A DNA stretch of 64,000 nt, from the NCBI GenBank assembly GCA_014058105.1, contig JACGCM010000560.1, positions 5,766,001-5,830,000 on the forward strand, in the 5' to 3' direction. How positions within the stretch are numbered: the first letter of the stretch is position 1; each line of letters opens with the position of its first letter. Both the position numbers and the translations under genes were made by a program. Below the pieces are notes generated by a model that saw only the letters and a program-made list of their open reading frames with translations, had not been told where the DNA came from and searched no databases. Shown here piece after piece: positions 12,000 to 24,466 of the stretch. Origin of the DNA: Kingdonia uniflora. Lineage: Eukaryota; Streptophyta; Magnoliopsida; Ranunculales; Circaeasteraceae.

Positions 12000-13400
12000 G
12001 CATGATCATTAATCACAAACACCTCTACTTATTAGAAATATCAAATCAAACTTGATCGCATTGTTAAATTTACATCTTTTTCCATGTGCTTTGTGAAGCA
12101 CTTGAAATACATACTGTGGGGATTTAAAATGACGTGATCCGTGGTGTGAATGCTCGCATTTTTTCAAGGTAAGATCAAGTCTCAGAAGGTTCAAAGGGTT
12201 GATCTTTGAGCATCACTTTGAAATCGTTTTTCCATAGTGCTTATTGTATACTTTTAACTTCAAATTGATTCATAGGATTAATATCAGAATAAATCCTTGG
12301 CTTGCAGTGAGTTTTCTTCTCCTTTGCATCCTCCTCTAGAATGTGTTGCAGGTCTGCAAAAAGGGAGCTTCTATAAGGAATAATTCATAATTTCTTTTAT
12401 GAGAAAAAAGATTATTTCATCATTTTTATTATAGGAAGCCGCTAAGAAATCATTGCATTTATTAATATATCCCTAATGACCTTAAAATGAGTGATTCCAT
12501 ACCGTAGGGTGAGATGGAGTAATCTAGAGAAACGTGCATCACTCTAAGCTCCATTGGTGACCAGTTGCCAGGGAGATATTAGGAAGCCTAAACTGAGATC
12601 TACCTGCCAACCATATCAATTTGGTCTAAAGCTTTAATCCATGCATTTCTTTACATGATAAAAGTATGATCAAAAAGCAGTGTAGGATTATGGTAATCAT
12701 GTTCCCTAAAGGTTTTAAGACACTTACCCCTTGAAAGTTTAGCTGCATGTGTTCTACCTCTTGTGGTGCGAAGCTTTTATGTAGAATTTGTCCTTAACAT
12801 AAGACTCTTAGATGCACCCCATCAATATATATATGTTTGGTGCTCTCCTTGGCTGCTAATATAACTGTTTATCACCACCACACTAAGAAGGGGTTTATAC
12901 AACACAGTAGAAGCTTGGGTATTTTCCTGAATCTTAAATACCCTAAAACGGCGGAATATATCTCACCACTATGAATCACATCACTCACTCGTGCATCCTA
13001 ATAAATATAGTTGTTTTGGGTCCAATTTCTTGATGATTCATACATTTTAGTTAAGTTCACGTCTCCATTATTTGCTATGTATCACTTGGAAGCACGTGAT
13101 AAAAGAAAAGATTCCTATACTATTTTGTGGTTTAACACTATAGGCAATAACTTAGAGCTATAAAACAATCTAAGAAGAAAGGGCTCCCAAGTTAAGACTA
13201 AGATTGTGACACGGGTATCAAAAGACTTTAGTTCTCTTTTCAAGTCCATATTTTTTGTTATTTTCAATATGGATAAATGAGAGATGAATTGTCCCAAAAG
13301 AAAACTGTTAGAGGAACTTAAATGAGATCCTATGTCCATCACTCCAGTAGAATAAAAATTATATTATGGAGCTTAACCTTCACTTATTTATTTGGCTAAG
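12000..13400. other. Helitron E0 interior, no recognised gene
   Basis: Short open segments and splice-like signals occur on the minus strand (for example a CAAGGG|GTAAGTG donor near 12727), but none gave a family I recognise. It is probably intron and exon debris of captured genes. Confidence 0.35.
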
Positions 13401-13617
13401 AATGATTATTTCGCAACATATATAAATAATTGTCATATTTTTTATTTGCCTCGTTCTCTACCAGTCGAAACAACTTCTAGCAAAACTAAGAGGTTGTTTG
13501 GAAACCCAAAATGATTATTTCCCAACATATAAATAATTGCCATATCTTTTATTTGCCTCGTTTTCTACCAGTTAAAACAACTTCTAGCAAAACTAAGAGG
13601 TTGTTTGGAAACCTAAA
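13401..13617. repeat. tandem duplication, two units of about 109 bp
   Basis: The unit beginning AATGATTATTTCGCAAC at 13401 is repeated from 13510 (AATGATTATTTCCCAAC) with a few substitutions. Both units end in GAGGTTGTTTGGAAACC. Confidence 0.9.
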
Positions 13618-13619
13618 AT

Positions 13620-16250
13620 GAGAGTTAACTCTAGGTTTTCAATATGAAGAAAGACCATTTTTGTCGGTGTTCAATTAGATACATTGGTATGGGAAAATAG
13701 CAAGTTTAACTGACTATTTGTCGTTCCAATCCAACACCTACAAAAACCATTGAGAAACTTCTCCACATTTTCGAACCTTCGGCCAATACAATTTTTTCAA
13801 TTTAGAATGATATTTTTTTGGGACTACTGCAAGAGCACAGAGCATCAAAACTAACACCATATAGAAAAACCCATTTAGAGCAACATTAATGACATGTAAG
13901 AGTGAGAGAAGGGCGAGAAAAGTTCTGAACCATACCTTCAGGAGCTTGAATGTTGGGAACATGAAATGCAACAAACAAATGACCTGGAAAAACAATAAAT
14001 ATAGAAATCATTAGGCAGTTATAACTTGGGAAATAAAAAAGAAAAAACTGAAAAAAAATCACAAGATTATCACAGATATAGAAGCAGAAAGATAAAAGTG
14101 AGTAGTATATAGAATGTAATGGACAGATTTTGGGAGAAGAGATATGGGATAGATGAATATAGATAGAGAAGGCATAGGTGAATAAAGAGAGAGGAAGGAC
14201 AATAACATATTCGAGCTTCAGTTTCTATTCCATACTTGGACACTGGTAAGTGCCGGATAAAAGTTAACGGGCCACTAAAGCATGCCTATGTTAGCTTGCA
14301 TAACATCTCGGATCACAACTTGTGGTCATTAATACATAAAGTTACAATGGATCATCCTAACACAACTATACAAACAAATAACTATAATAGACATGTTTCA
14401 TGCTTATTCTAATGGAGACTGTAAAGGTCAAACTTAAATCTGTACAACTCTACCAAAGGCTGTTCTAGGGGAAAAAGAAGAAAAGCACATGATGCCATGA
14501 AGGTCATGCGTTCATTTTAAGTTCAATGAAGCGGACTCCATTAAGTTCAATGAATGGGACTTCTTATGGTTAATTAAACTAACAATATGTATCCCAATCA
14601 TTCCATATGTCAATCATCCAGATGCTTATTTGATTTTAAATCCCATAATAAAAAGAAAGCATATTAAATGGTTAATTCAATACACTAACCCAGAGGTATT
14701 CTTTCAATAATTGTTTCCCTAGATTTATTATGAGCTAGACGAAAGTTCTTTCATGCAATTCAGGATTGAGATGCCATGCCAGTTTATCAAAAATAAAAAA
14801 TAAAAAATGCAGAAAATAAGATTGACCTTTAAATTTCCTCATATCACGGAATTGGATTGTACACCAACAACGGCAATTAACACCTTGCAAGTCCTTGATG
14901 TTCTCCCGCCACTGATTACCCAAACCATTTGCTCCTTCTTGCTGGTTGTAACTTATTCAACCCCCCTCTTTCCTTAGCCCGCCTTAATCCAACACCACCC
15001 TCAGCATTCTACTTTGGAAGCCTTTAGGTTTCTGCCAGCACATGGGATATACCTGAAAATTTGAAAAATAAATACTATTTCTTGGCGCATCTTTAAGATA
15101 ATGGAAAACTCATAAGTAGTCTTGAAATGTGCACTTTTAGGCGAGTGCATGACTGCCTGGAAACACTGACATCAGGACGTATAAGTGGCACATAAATCGA
15201 CTTTCAAGCGTGCTTGCTTCAGTCGCGGTGAAGTACTTCAAAGGAATGAAATCTGTCTTAAGTTTTTTACTTGAAGAAACTTCAATCCACTCCTCAGAAT
15301 TTTGCTAGTAATCGCAGTACATCTATATAACTGTATTTCCCTATAATCAAGATTGAATGTTACACCTCTGGGGTCTGCTCAAGGCCATACAAAATCTTTC
15401 TGACAAAATACCATTTTCTACTCACCTTGAAAGGTAATTCAAGGTATGTATATGTCCTTCTAAAGATACCAATTACAAAATGTGTTCAACTACCCTATGG
15501 TTAGCATATCTCTTATTAATTTGAATCTCTACAACGGGTAGGAACTGCTATCATTCCCAAAACAAAATATAGGTTCTGATATGCATACCAAAATTCATAA
15601 ATTAATCTTTTAATATCTCTAAGAGTTCAACTTTTAAATTATTTCTGCTTTTGTGCCAGTTAAGCCTCTCCCGATATATGATAACCATGTTAAATCTTAT
15701 GTCCTACAGCTAAAATCATCTTAAGGTTTGGGAACTTAGTTTTGGGCAGGAAGAGATTGATAAAATTCCACATCATTTAGTATCTATTTGCCGTTTACTA
15801 CCTAGGGAAAACCAAATTGAACTTACCAATGGACGGCCTAAAAGCCGTTGAATCGATGATTACACGCCTCCAAATCAAGTACTCAAAGGCATACCTATAA
15901 ATCAATGATCAAGCATCAAGATATCAATGAACACATCGAGCTCACCAAACTCTTTGAAATCGAGCAGTAAAACCCCCAAAACAGAGTTGGTAAAAGCCCC
16001 AAATCAGAGCACAATTACCTAACATATCGAACACAAATCTGAGCAAATCTAAAGCTACCCCCAAATCAGAGTAAATCAGAGGAATTCGAATAGAACGCCA
16101 AATTTTGCACATTTGTTGTGAGAGAGAGAGAGACAATGAGATCGTAGGATTCAAAAGGGTTTCAGTTGCTAGAGAGAGAGAGCGCTGGTTTTGTTCAATT
16201 TTATTTTTTATTTTTTATTTTTTTTCGTTTGGGAGAAGAAAGTGTAAAGT
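13620..16250. other. Helitron E0 interior, exon-like debris
   Basis: No family is recognised. At 15942-16154 (-) a short reading follows a GA-rich stretch (16118-16133 and 16171-16181) that looks like a captured 5' UTR, the same arrangement as in the Helitrons at 41 and 44-47 kb. The rest is AT-rich and non-coding. Confidence 0.4.
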
Positions 16251-17462
16251 TTAGTGTCGAGATGAGTTTGTTTAGATTTTGGGTTTAAGACTTAAAATCC
16301 CAAAATTGTCCCTCCATATACAATTTTCGAGGCACCCAAAGCGAATTAGGACCCCTCTTTGTCTCCGGACATAAGGGCAGACTTATTATTTATCAACGCC
16401 ACGCCATCTTATCCCATTCAGCTTTGACACGCCACGTAGGACAATCATTAAGATTTATAATATAGATAGGCATTAATAGCAACCTAAAGTACCCAAGAAT
16501 ATTAGTTCAAATGCATGATTAATCTACCTATCTTGTGAACTTAACAGACTTTGGGGTGGGACCACTTGTCAGCTTAACATCTAATACCCCTCATATTCGT
16601 AGCAAATTGGTCATTTGGCTAGAATATACAAACCTTATAGAATTTTAGGGATTAGAACACCCTAGTTGTTAGAATAAAGATAGTAATATCTAGTGGTTTT
16701 GAATAGCTATCTTGGCTAAGACCCTATTAAAATATACTTTAAGGTTAAAATTACCATTTTATAGGGTAAAATTAAGATTTGATGCTTAATAGGATCTCAT
16801 AAGTAGAAGGCCTTGAACAGGGTTCACTTATAAGTAATGATTGGGAATCATTGCGCTATGTACAATGAATCATAAGTAATGATTGGAAATCATTTACTTA
16901 AATAGGATTTTATGAGTAGTAGGACATGAACAAAGTTCACCTACAAGTAATGATTGAGAATCACTAACTTGAATACTATAAATTACCTTTATGCAAGGAA
17001 TGTTTATCAAGTACTGTTACTGGTATTAATCTACATGCATAATTGATGTTCGCGACACTCAGAACATTGAGTACCTCCCATAATGCAACTCTATTTTGGT
17101 ACCAATAAACTTGACCTGCATGGATATTGAAATCTATCTACTGTTACATAATCTGGAAAAGACTATTACTGAGAACAATGAGTATCTAATTAACAAAGTT
17201 GGAGCTTTATTTGTGCCCCCGCCTCCATAATCAGGAAGACCTGATAATGGATTGCCCTATATTATTCTTGTATTGTATGACTGCAGCATAATATTTATTC
17301 GACAATGCAACTCTAGTATAATGTTATATGGAGAAATAGTTGAGGTAAATAGAGATATTAAAAATATTCTATTAAACTTTCTATGTTTTAAATATTGTAC
17401 TTCTGAGGCAATATTTGAAAGTTTACTGTGCACGCAGGCCTAATTTAAATTTTCTTCATTTC

Positions 17463-17700
17463 TGAGCAAAACAATGAGCTACTGGTTAGGAACCTCAAGT
17501 TTATGCCTACTAAGAGTAAACATGTGCCAGGGTCATATAATGTTGAGTCTAGTAATAGGGGAAGTTTTGGAAAAGGTCATAATTGTGGATAGACGAGATG
17601 TGGCAAAAATGGCAGGATTAAATTTTTAGCCATCAGTAAGAGGCAAGGAGAACAAGAAGTTCACTAATGGACCAAAATAGAATAGGAAGAATTTGTGAAT
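17463..17700 (+). pseudogene. copia gag C-terminal remnant
   Basis: The plus strand reads SEQNNELLVRNL and then PGSYNVESSNRGS. This parallels SEQNDELLMKNHVMQ in the gag of the intact copy at about 55600-55690 (-). The CCHC knuckle that follows in the other copy is not readable here. Confidence 0.6.
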
Positions 17701-20539
17701 CGATACGGGATAGTCGGGCGCGGGATTGCAAGGTACCCTAGATGATCTAAAGAGATCATCCCTAGACTTATCACGTAATCGCAGCTAGCATAGACCTCGC
17801 CATAGAAAATTTTGTGGCCTTAGATTTCTCCTACGATACCAATACAGCTTTTGATTAAGTTCTAAGAATGAACAATAAATTTTTTTCAATAGATGAATAA
17901 TGTCACCTAGAGAACATTGTTAAGCAATAACTTTACTTGTTGTATAGTAGTTGTTTTGCTATCATTGAATAAGTTGAGAACTCTCTACTGGTTAGTTTAA
18001 TAGAAAGCTCGTGACATGCACTGGTTCGGTATCACATTAATAAGAATATTCTTTGATTATGAGATTTTATTGCTTGGGAAGTAGTAAATTCTATGTATGA
18101 TAGTTGATCTACTATATACAACCCGCCCAAAGGATTTATCTGCTCATTAAGCATTACTGATAATCGAATGAGTGACGATACATGGCTAAGAGACATTAGT
18201 ACTACGCACTCGACCCTTTTGAGATATAAACATATTTCTTCTCTTAAACCTTGTGCATCGGAGATATAACGATTATTATTAGCATGACCATAATGATAAA
18301 ATGCACTGAGTGTGTCATGCTATTACTTCTTAGCGGTACGATACAGGGTATCTAGTCCGCCTTATACACTAGTAAATTCAACCAGATCTTACTGAGTTTA
18401 GGGAGATACATGACAATGCTTATCACATAAAGACTATCAAAGAAAATAACAGACAAGGTTTTGTGTATTCCCTCTATGTCTAAAGGTTAGAAGATGTTAT
18501 TGGAACGATTTCCAATACACTCCTCCAGGTTAAGTTAATGAGGAAGATTATCGAGAATGCATTTATACTTTCTTTAAAAGGAGAGAAGATCCTGAGAGTG
18601 TGCGTATAACGATTGTTTTTAAGGATAGTCTATTATTTATCCTAGTATTGCCATCGTGGAGTGAGATCTCCAACCTTTGTTCCAAACACATCTATGGAGA
18701 CACATGTAGACCTATACATCCACATAGTAGCCCACATGAGTATTTATGGTAATAGACGTATCTTGGAGATAGTCTTACATTTGCTTATTATTAATAACTA
18801 GGAATACAAAATTAACATGACTTCTTACTTAGATCATTCGATCGTAGGCTCTGTTCTTGGATTAACCAATCAAGTTGATCAATGCGACTTGACGGGGACT
18901 TGTGAGTTTGACTTACAGGCTTTTGATAATTATTTATCGTTAAATGGGATAGATGATTGAGTATCATGAGTACCCCATACCATACCCAACTCTGGATAGG
19001 CGGAGAACCTAATCAAGTAATTTATGATAATCATTAGGCCATTATTATTATGATCACAACTTTTGGTTAGTGTATGGGCTATGCACTTTTGCTCCCGCAG
19101 TACTGATTAGGATTCGTCCCAGAGCAAATCACCAAATCTTTACCAAAGCCACTAGTAATTGGTTCGGTGCCTGGTGTCGTCATCAACGAATACTTAAATG
19201 TTTTGTACAGATGCCAATCGTACCACCACAATATATGAAGATGGGACCTCAATGTTCATCTGGTGTTATGTGGGTTATGATTCACATCTTTCACTAGATA
19301 TTTAAAGCCCACTAACAACGTATAAACTGCGAGATTCACCGATTGTTACTTTGATGAGACGATATTCCACGCATTGGGGGGAGATATCACAGTCAATGTT
19401 GAGGATATTTTCAAGATTAGTTGAAAAATACCATCGTTGTCTCATCTAGATCCCTTTACATAAGTTAAGTGACAATAAGGTTCAACGGATTACAAACTTG
19501 CAATAGTTGGCAAATGCATTACCAAACACATTCATAGACACTGTTAAAGTATTATATGTGTATGTACCTATAAGTAATGCACCTGCACAACTAAAGGTTC
19601 CGAGGGAATTAATACCGTAAACGAATCTGTGGTTCGCGCTTAGTGCGGAGTATCGTTGGAAGAAAGTATTATGACTCAGGGAGCTACAAAATAAGGGACA
19701 AATATGACTAATGGTGTATTTAGTTCATCGAGGATGGAGCCACCCATCGGCGAGGCAATAGTAGCTACACAGCCAGTTGATGTACTACGAGACAAGCCTG
19801 GGGTGGCACATACATATGATAATAAAGAGATCTAGATCTATTAAAAGTCTTTAATGGTACAAGGTAAGATCGTTCAGTAAAGATTTATCGATAAGGTATT
19901 CATATTCTCTGCTATGCTCGCCATCAAGGATGAAGATTTAGAACCACTTATTGTAAACGATTATGTGCTATTGTACATTGGCCAAAATGGGCATCTGGAA
20001 TCCAAGCGGAGCTCCACTTGCTAGCATAATGTAATGTGATACCATAAAGCCTATCGGTTACAAATGGGAATAGTACATAAACATTATTAACTCAGAGAAA
20101 TAATTAGGTTAAGGTAAGATAAGTTGCCCAGAGATTAAAATAAGACCTGGCATCGATTAAAATGAGACCTATTATCCGGTTATGGACGTTATAACGTTTC
20201 AGTATTAATCAGTCTATCAGTTGTTGGGGATAAGCTTGACATGCATCTTATGTAATTACCGCGTATCTATATGGGAAACTAGATACAAATATTTACATGA
20301 AGCCACACAGGGAGGTATAAGCTTCTTGAAGCAATTAAGCCTGACACCTGAGGTGTGTACGTAATAAAACTGAATAAGTTATTGTTGGCTTGAAATAATT
20401 AGGGCCATGTGACATAGTAAGATTGACTGAGTATTTGAAGGTTAGGGACTTTGCAAATAGTCTTATCTGTTTATGCATTCTTATTAAGAATACAGATATT
20501 GGTTTTAAGTCATCATAAAAGTGTACTAAATGATTTTAA

Positions 20540-20790
20540 TATCATCAGAACTCTGGGGGAGATCGCGAGAGCCGCTGAATACCTTTGGAAAGAATTCAAA
20601 ATAAAAGAACTTGGGAAACCAAATATTATTTCGATTTGCAGATCGAACATCTTGGCAGTGGCATACTCATACACCAAGTAATATATATCGGAAGAGTTAT
20701 CTAACACTTCGGTATAGATGCAACACACAGTGCTAAGTTAGTTATTATCATCCATTACTTGAATTTGGACATCGCCATCTTCCACTATCC
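20540..20790 (+). pseudogene. copia reverse transcriptase remnant
   Basis: The plus strand reads EIARAAEYLWKEFKIKELGK, then in a shifted frame LQIEHLGSGILIHQ and FGIDATHSAK. These are the typical end of the copia RT palm/thumb region. Several stops and at least one frameshift are present. Confidence 0.7.
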
Positions 20791-21640
20791 TAATGGGGGG
20801 GAGAAACTCCTAGGGCCGTGACACCATAGTTAGGATGTGATTTGCTATAGCTAGTTTGGGTAGTATGCTCGATATCTCAGTCGCAGTAAACTGTTTGGCT
20901 TGCCATAGTTTTGTTCCTACCCAAAGGTACTAGAATGAGATCAAACACATTCTGAGGTTTCTGATCGGCTTAAAAGATTGGGGTCTATTCGACCCGAAAA
21001 TAGTAAACGTAAAATTATAGGGTACGCCGATGCATAATACTTGTCAGACCTACATAGAGGCCATTATCAGATGGATTATGTGTTTATGCACGGGGATACA
21101 ACAAACTCTTGGAGATTGATAAAGTAGACGACGTTAATTACATTTTTGAACCATGAGAAAATTCTTATTTTTCATGAAGTTGGCAGAGAAGGATTGTTAC
21201 GCTCCAAGATACATCACATTGACTGAAGTTGTGGCATGTTCTATCCAAGATAAAGCATCGACTCTGTATGAAGACAACTCGTTTGCATCATTCAAGTTAA
21301 TGGAGATTTTATCAATAACGACATAACGAAACACATTTCACAAAAGTCATTCCATACTTATGAATTACAGGAGGCGAATGAGATTAAAGTTATTCAAGAC
21401 ATTTCAGGAGACAACTTTGTAAACCGATTTATGAAGATTCTTACACTACCTGCGTTCAAGCAGCTGGTACATGGAATCGGCATGCAAAACTTTTTATTCA
21501 TCAATATCTCGGGGAGATACATCTCGCAGAGATAGATCACAGGGGAGATCAATGTCAGGGGAAGTAGTCCCGACATGACGTGGACACATGCGTGTTGTAC
21601 TATTTTTTCCTAATAGTGCAATTTTTTTGCCTCAAGGGGT

Positions 21641-21992
21641 ATTGCAACACAAAATAAACAACCTATCAATAATAAGCTCTCTATTCTTCTCTCATATCTA
21701 TCTGTGTGTATAATTGTTTAGTATAATAGCTTGTTATCCAACAAATTCAACATAAGGGAAGAACCAAAGAATATTTAAAGAGGTTGAATAATGAAGGGAG
21801 ACATATTCGGTTAAAATATTTTTTTATTTTTTTGTTAATAGCAAGAAGAAATATTAATGAAAAAATAATGAAGGAAAGTAATAGTAGGATAGAGAACGTG
21901 AGATATATTACTTAGGGCAATAAAGAATAATAGGATGAGGAAATGTTTTTCTTGGACTTCTATGTTTTACAAATTGTAGAATTATTCATTTA
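21641..21992. other. short AT-rich spacer
   Basis: Nothing coding is seen. It ends in the TTA target duplication (21990-21992) of the Harbinger element. Confidence 0.6.
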
Positions 21993-22441
21993 GAGCATCT
22001 GCAACAGCTAGGTGAAGGATGAGGTGGCAAGGTGGATTCCATCCTTCACCCTCTAGAACACCAATCCATTCCATAATGGTTTGGTGGATCAGCAGAGCTG
22101 TCCACCTTAAACCCACCTCAGGAGTGGTCTCTCTACCCTCTGGGTGAATTTTTGGTGAATTGATACCCCGTACTTCAGAACTGGATGTCGCCTTTATCCC
22201 AATATAATGATGATACTTGCCAAGCTTTAATTGGCTCCCCTGCCTCGCACTTCAAAACTGCGCGTAAAGTGTATGCTTCAGATGGAGACACATGGATGGT
22301 TGGGATTCAAATTTGGCTAACGGCTAGTTCTTGCCGACTGCGCGGCTAGAGCCTGCATGAAAATTTTATCCTTCCCTTCTCTATACCAAGTTTTGCTTTT
22401 TGGCGATCAGAAGGCCTATAATTTTGGGTATACTTATTCAA

Positions 22442-22690
22442 CAAGAACCTCAATGGCTATATTTTTAGGCAAACTTGTTTGGCAAGCAGCTCAATGGCTA
22501 GTTTGTTGGCCAAACGTGTTTGACAAGAAGTTCAACGGCTAGTTTTTTTTACCAAACTTGTTTGACAAGAGGCTCAACGGCTAGTTTTTTTACCAAACTT
22601 ATTTGACAAGAAGCTCAACGGCTAGTTTTTTTTATCTATAAAAACCATTCATCTTGTACACTCTATTATCTGACTCTTCTACACTCAACT
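22442..22690 (+). promoter_or_regulatory. Harbinger transposase promoter with tandem repeats
   Basis: About four units of roughly 50 bp, each ending in a form of GCTCAACGGCTAG followed by a T-run, lie directly upstream of a TATA box (CTATAAAAACC, about 22636-22646), 112 bp before the ATG at 22749. A near copy in opposite orientation precedes the other ORF at 26020-26230. Confidence 0.7.
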
Positions 22691-22748
22691 CTATTATCTT
22701 AATTTTCTAAACACTATATTATTCTCTTGTTATCAATTTCGCCCAACC

Positions 22749-24305
22749 ATGTCTAACCCATCACTTTTATCCTTGTCATCATTATCTTCATCATTGTCCA
22801 GAAGCGAAGAGCTCTTCTGGTGTCAAATTATGATGATGCATGAGTATAGTAAGGTTCTCATAGAGAAGGAAGAAGTGGAAGAAAAAGAGTAAGAAACGAC
22901 ATCATCACGGAGGCGGGGGGGTTAGTAAAATGGGAAGAATTGACAAGCAGAAAGGCCAGGATCATAAATTGGATGAGTTTAGCCTTAATCAGGATTATTT
23001 TGGTGCCAACCCAGTCTTCGCCGGTATCCCATTTTGTCATCGATTTCGTATGAGCGAAGGTTCGTATCAACGTATTCATGATCAAGTTATTTTCGCGAAC
23101 CCCTATTTTATTCAAAGAGAAAATACCGCTAAGGTGATGGGCTTATCATCATACCAAAAGATAATGCGTGTACTTTGCATGTTATGTTACGATACGAGCG
23201 CAGACGCCCAAGGCTAATACGTTCGAATTGGGGAGTCTACGGGTAATTTGAGTTTAAAATTTTTTATTTTTTATTTTTGAATGTAAGCTGGGGTTAGGCA
23301 GGGACCCCATGACCAGAAATATTACTGAACCATCAATTACATTCTAGTAAATTTCTTGCCCCAAACATCATCCTTAGAATAGGCTAACATTGGTGGAGGA
23401 AATGTGTTCGGGGAGAAAATAACTTCACTACAAACAACACAAAAGTGGATAAAAAAAGTTTGAATGTTTTTTGCAAAACAATTATAATACTATTCAAAGT
23501 TCAATACCTTAGATCTCCCGATGAAAATGATGCATTACATTTGTTAAAAGTGAATGAATCGCGAGGCCTCCCGAGGATGTTAGGTAGTTTAGATTGTATG
23601 CATTAGAAATAGAAGAATTGTCCTACCGGGTAGGCAGGACAATATACCGGGTATAAGAAAATCTTGACGATGATTTAAGAAGCGGTTGCATCGTAAGATC
23701 ATTGGATATGACACACATTATTTAGAGTGCCCAGTTCTAACAACGACGTAAATGTCTTGCATCAAGGGTGGCTTTTCTGCAGCTTGTTAAATGGAGTTGT
23801 ACCGCCATACAATTACAATATAGACACGGTCCCGCACACTATGGGATATTATTTAGTGGATGAATTCTATCCAAAATGGCAAACAATTGTTTAAACCATA
23901 AGAAATCAGTCCAATGATGCCGAAAGATATTTTGTAAAGATGCAAGAAGCATGCCAGGAAGACGTAGAGCGGGTTTTTAGGGTATTACAAACTAGATTCA
24001 AAATATTGGTGCACGGTACACAATTTTGAAAGCCTAGTGATCTAGCAAATGTTATGTGCGCATGTATAATCATGCACAACATGATCATCGAAGATGAACT
24101 TCATGCTTATATCCGACAAGTGGATATTGATCCCGAGTTAAAAAATACCGTGGATACTTGGAAGGAGACGTTAAATTCAAGACACGCGATCAACACTATG
24201 GCACAATACATCAAGAAGATTCATGAAATTATAAATGAAGGTGCTTATTTCCAATTACGAAATGAACTTATCGCGCATTTGTGGAATAAAAAGGTGGTGG
24301 AGTAA
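22749..24305 (+). pseudogene. PIF/Harbinger DDE transposase
   Basis: The start ATG at 22749 follows the TATA box at 22637 and opens with a serine-rich leader (MSNPSLLSLSS). The conserved body comes in pieces: 22930-23217 (DEFSLNQDYFGANPVFAG, then MGLSSYQKIMRVLCMLCY), a short YVRIGESTGN block, and after a 190-bp insertion YLRSPDENDALHLLKVNESR. The core follows with LPRMLGSLDCMH, CPTG.AGQYTGYK, NNDVNVLHQGWLF, MGYYLVDEFYPKWQ, KMQEACQEDVERVF and ACIIMHNMIIED. The D of GSLDCMH, the N-N-D and the late E of EDVERVF are visible, so the DDE residues survive although stops at W codons break the frame. The enzyme would cut and rejoin the element at TTA sites. Confidence 0.85.
23260..23452. repeat. about 190-bp insertion inside the transposase
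   Basis: The transposase frame breaks after ESTGNLSLK and resumes 190 bp later at KKFE...; between them lies unrelated T-rich then mixed sequence. Similar short words (AGTTTAAAA and AGTTTGAAT) flank it and may be decayed target duplications. A degenerate retained intron is the alternative. Confidence 0.4.
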
Positions 24306-24466
24306 TGTAATTTGTTTCAAAGTTTGTAGCTTTATGTTGAAGTTGTAATGTATTTTCTCTACTTGATTAAAGTATATTTTACGGAATACTTACGATTGAT
24401 AATAATTTTATTCAAATAATGAAATAACATAGAACTTAAGAACTACTATTAATGCTAATGATTATA

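Larger units (their letters stand above)
9329..16466 (-). mobile_element. Helitron E0 with captured gene fragments
   Basis: On the minus strand the element begins TCTATATTATAAA (16466) and ends in a hairpin (CCGTGCGTAGCACGG), a short spacer and CTAG (9329), followed by host T. The preceding host base is A. TC...hairpin...CTRR between A and T is the canonical Helitron structure. The insertion site is proven by the uninterrupted copia copy near 56860, which reads straight through GGTATA|TAGGC. No Rep/helicase was seen, so it is non-autonomous. It carries exons related to AP-1 mu adaptin and a TBC Rab-GAP, plus unassigned exon-like blocks, all on the minus strand. Confidence 0.85.
16467..21640 (+). 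mobile_element. Ty1/copia copy 2, main body, degenerate and lacking LTRs
   Basis: From TAGGCATTAATAGC onward this segment matches the intact copia at 51.6-56.85 kb in inverted orientation over its whole length, about 5.2 kb in both. Recognisable parts are a gag C-terminus at about 17463-17700, an RT segment at about 20540-20790 and a damaged RNase H to end-of-ORF region at about 21270-21600. The shared tail GACGTGGACACATG lies at about 21578-21592. Similarity stops near 21640, before any 3' LTR. Stops and frameshifts are dense, far more than simple reading requires. Confidence 0.8.
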
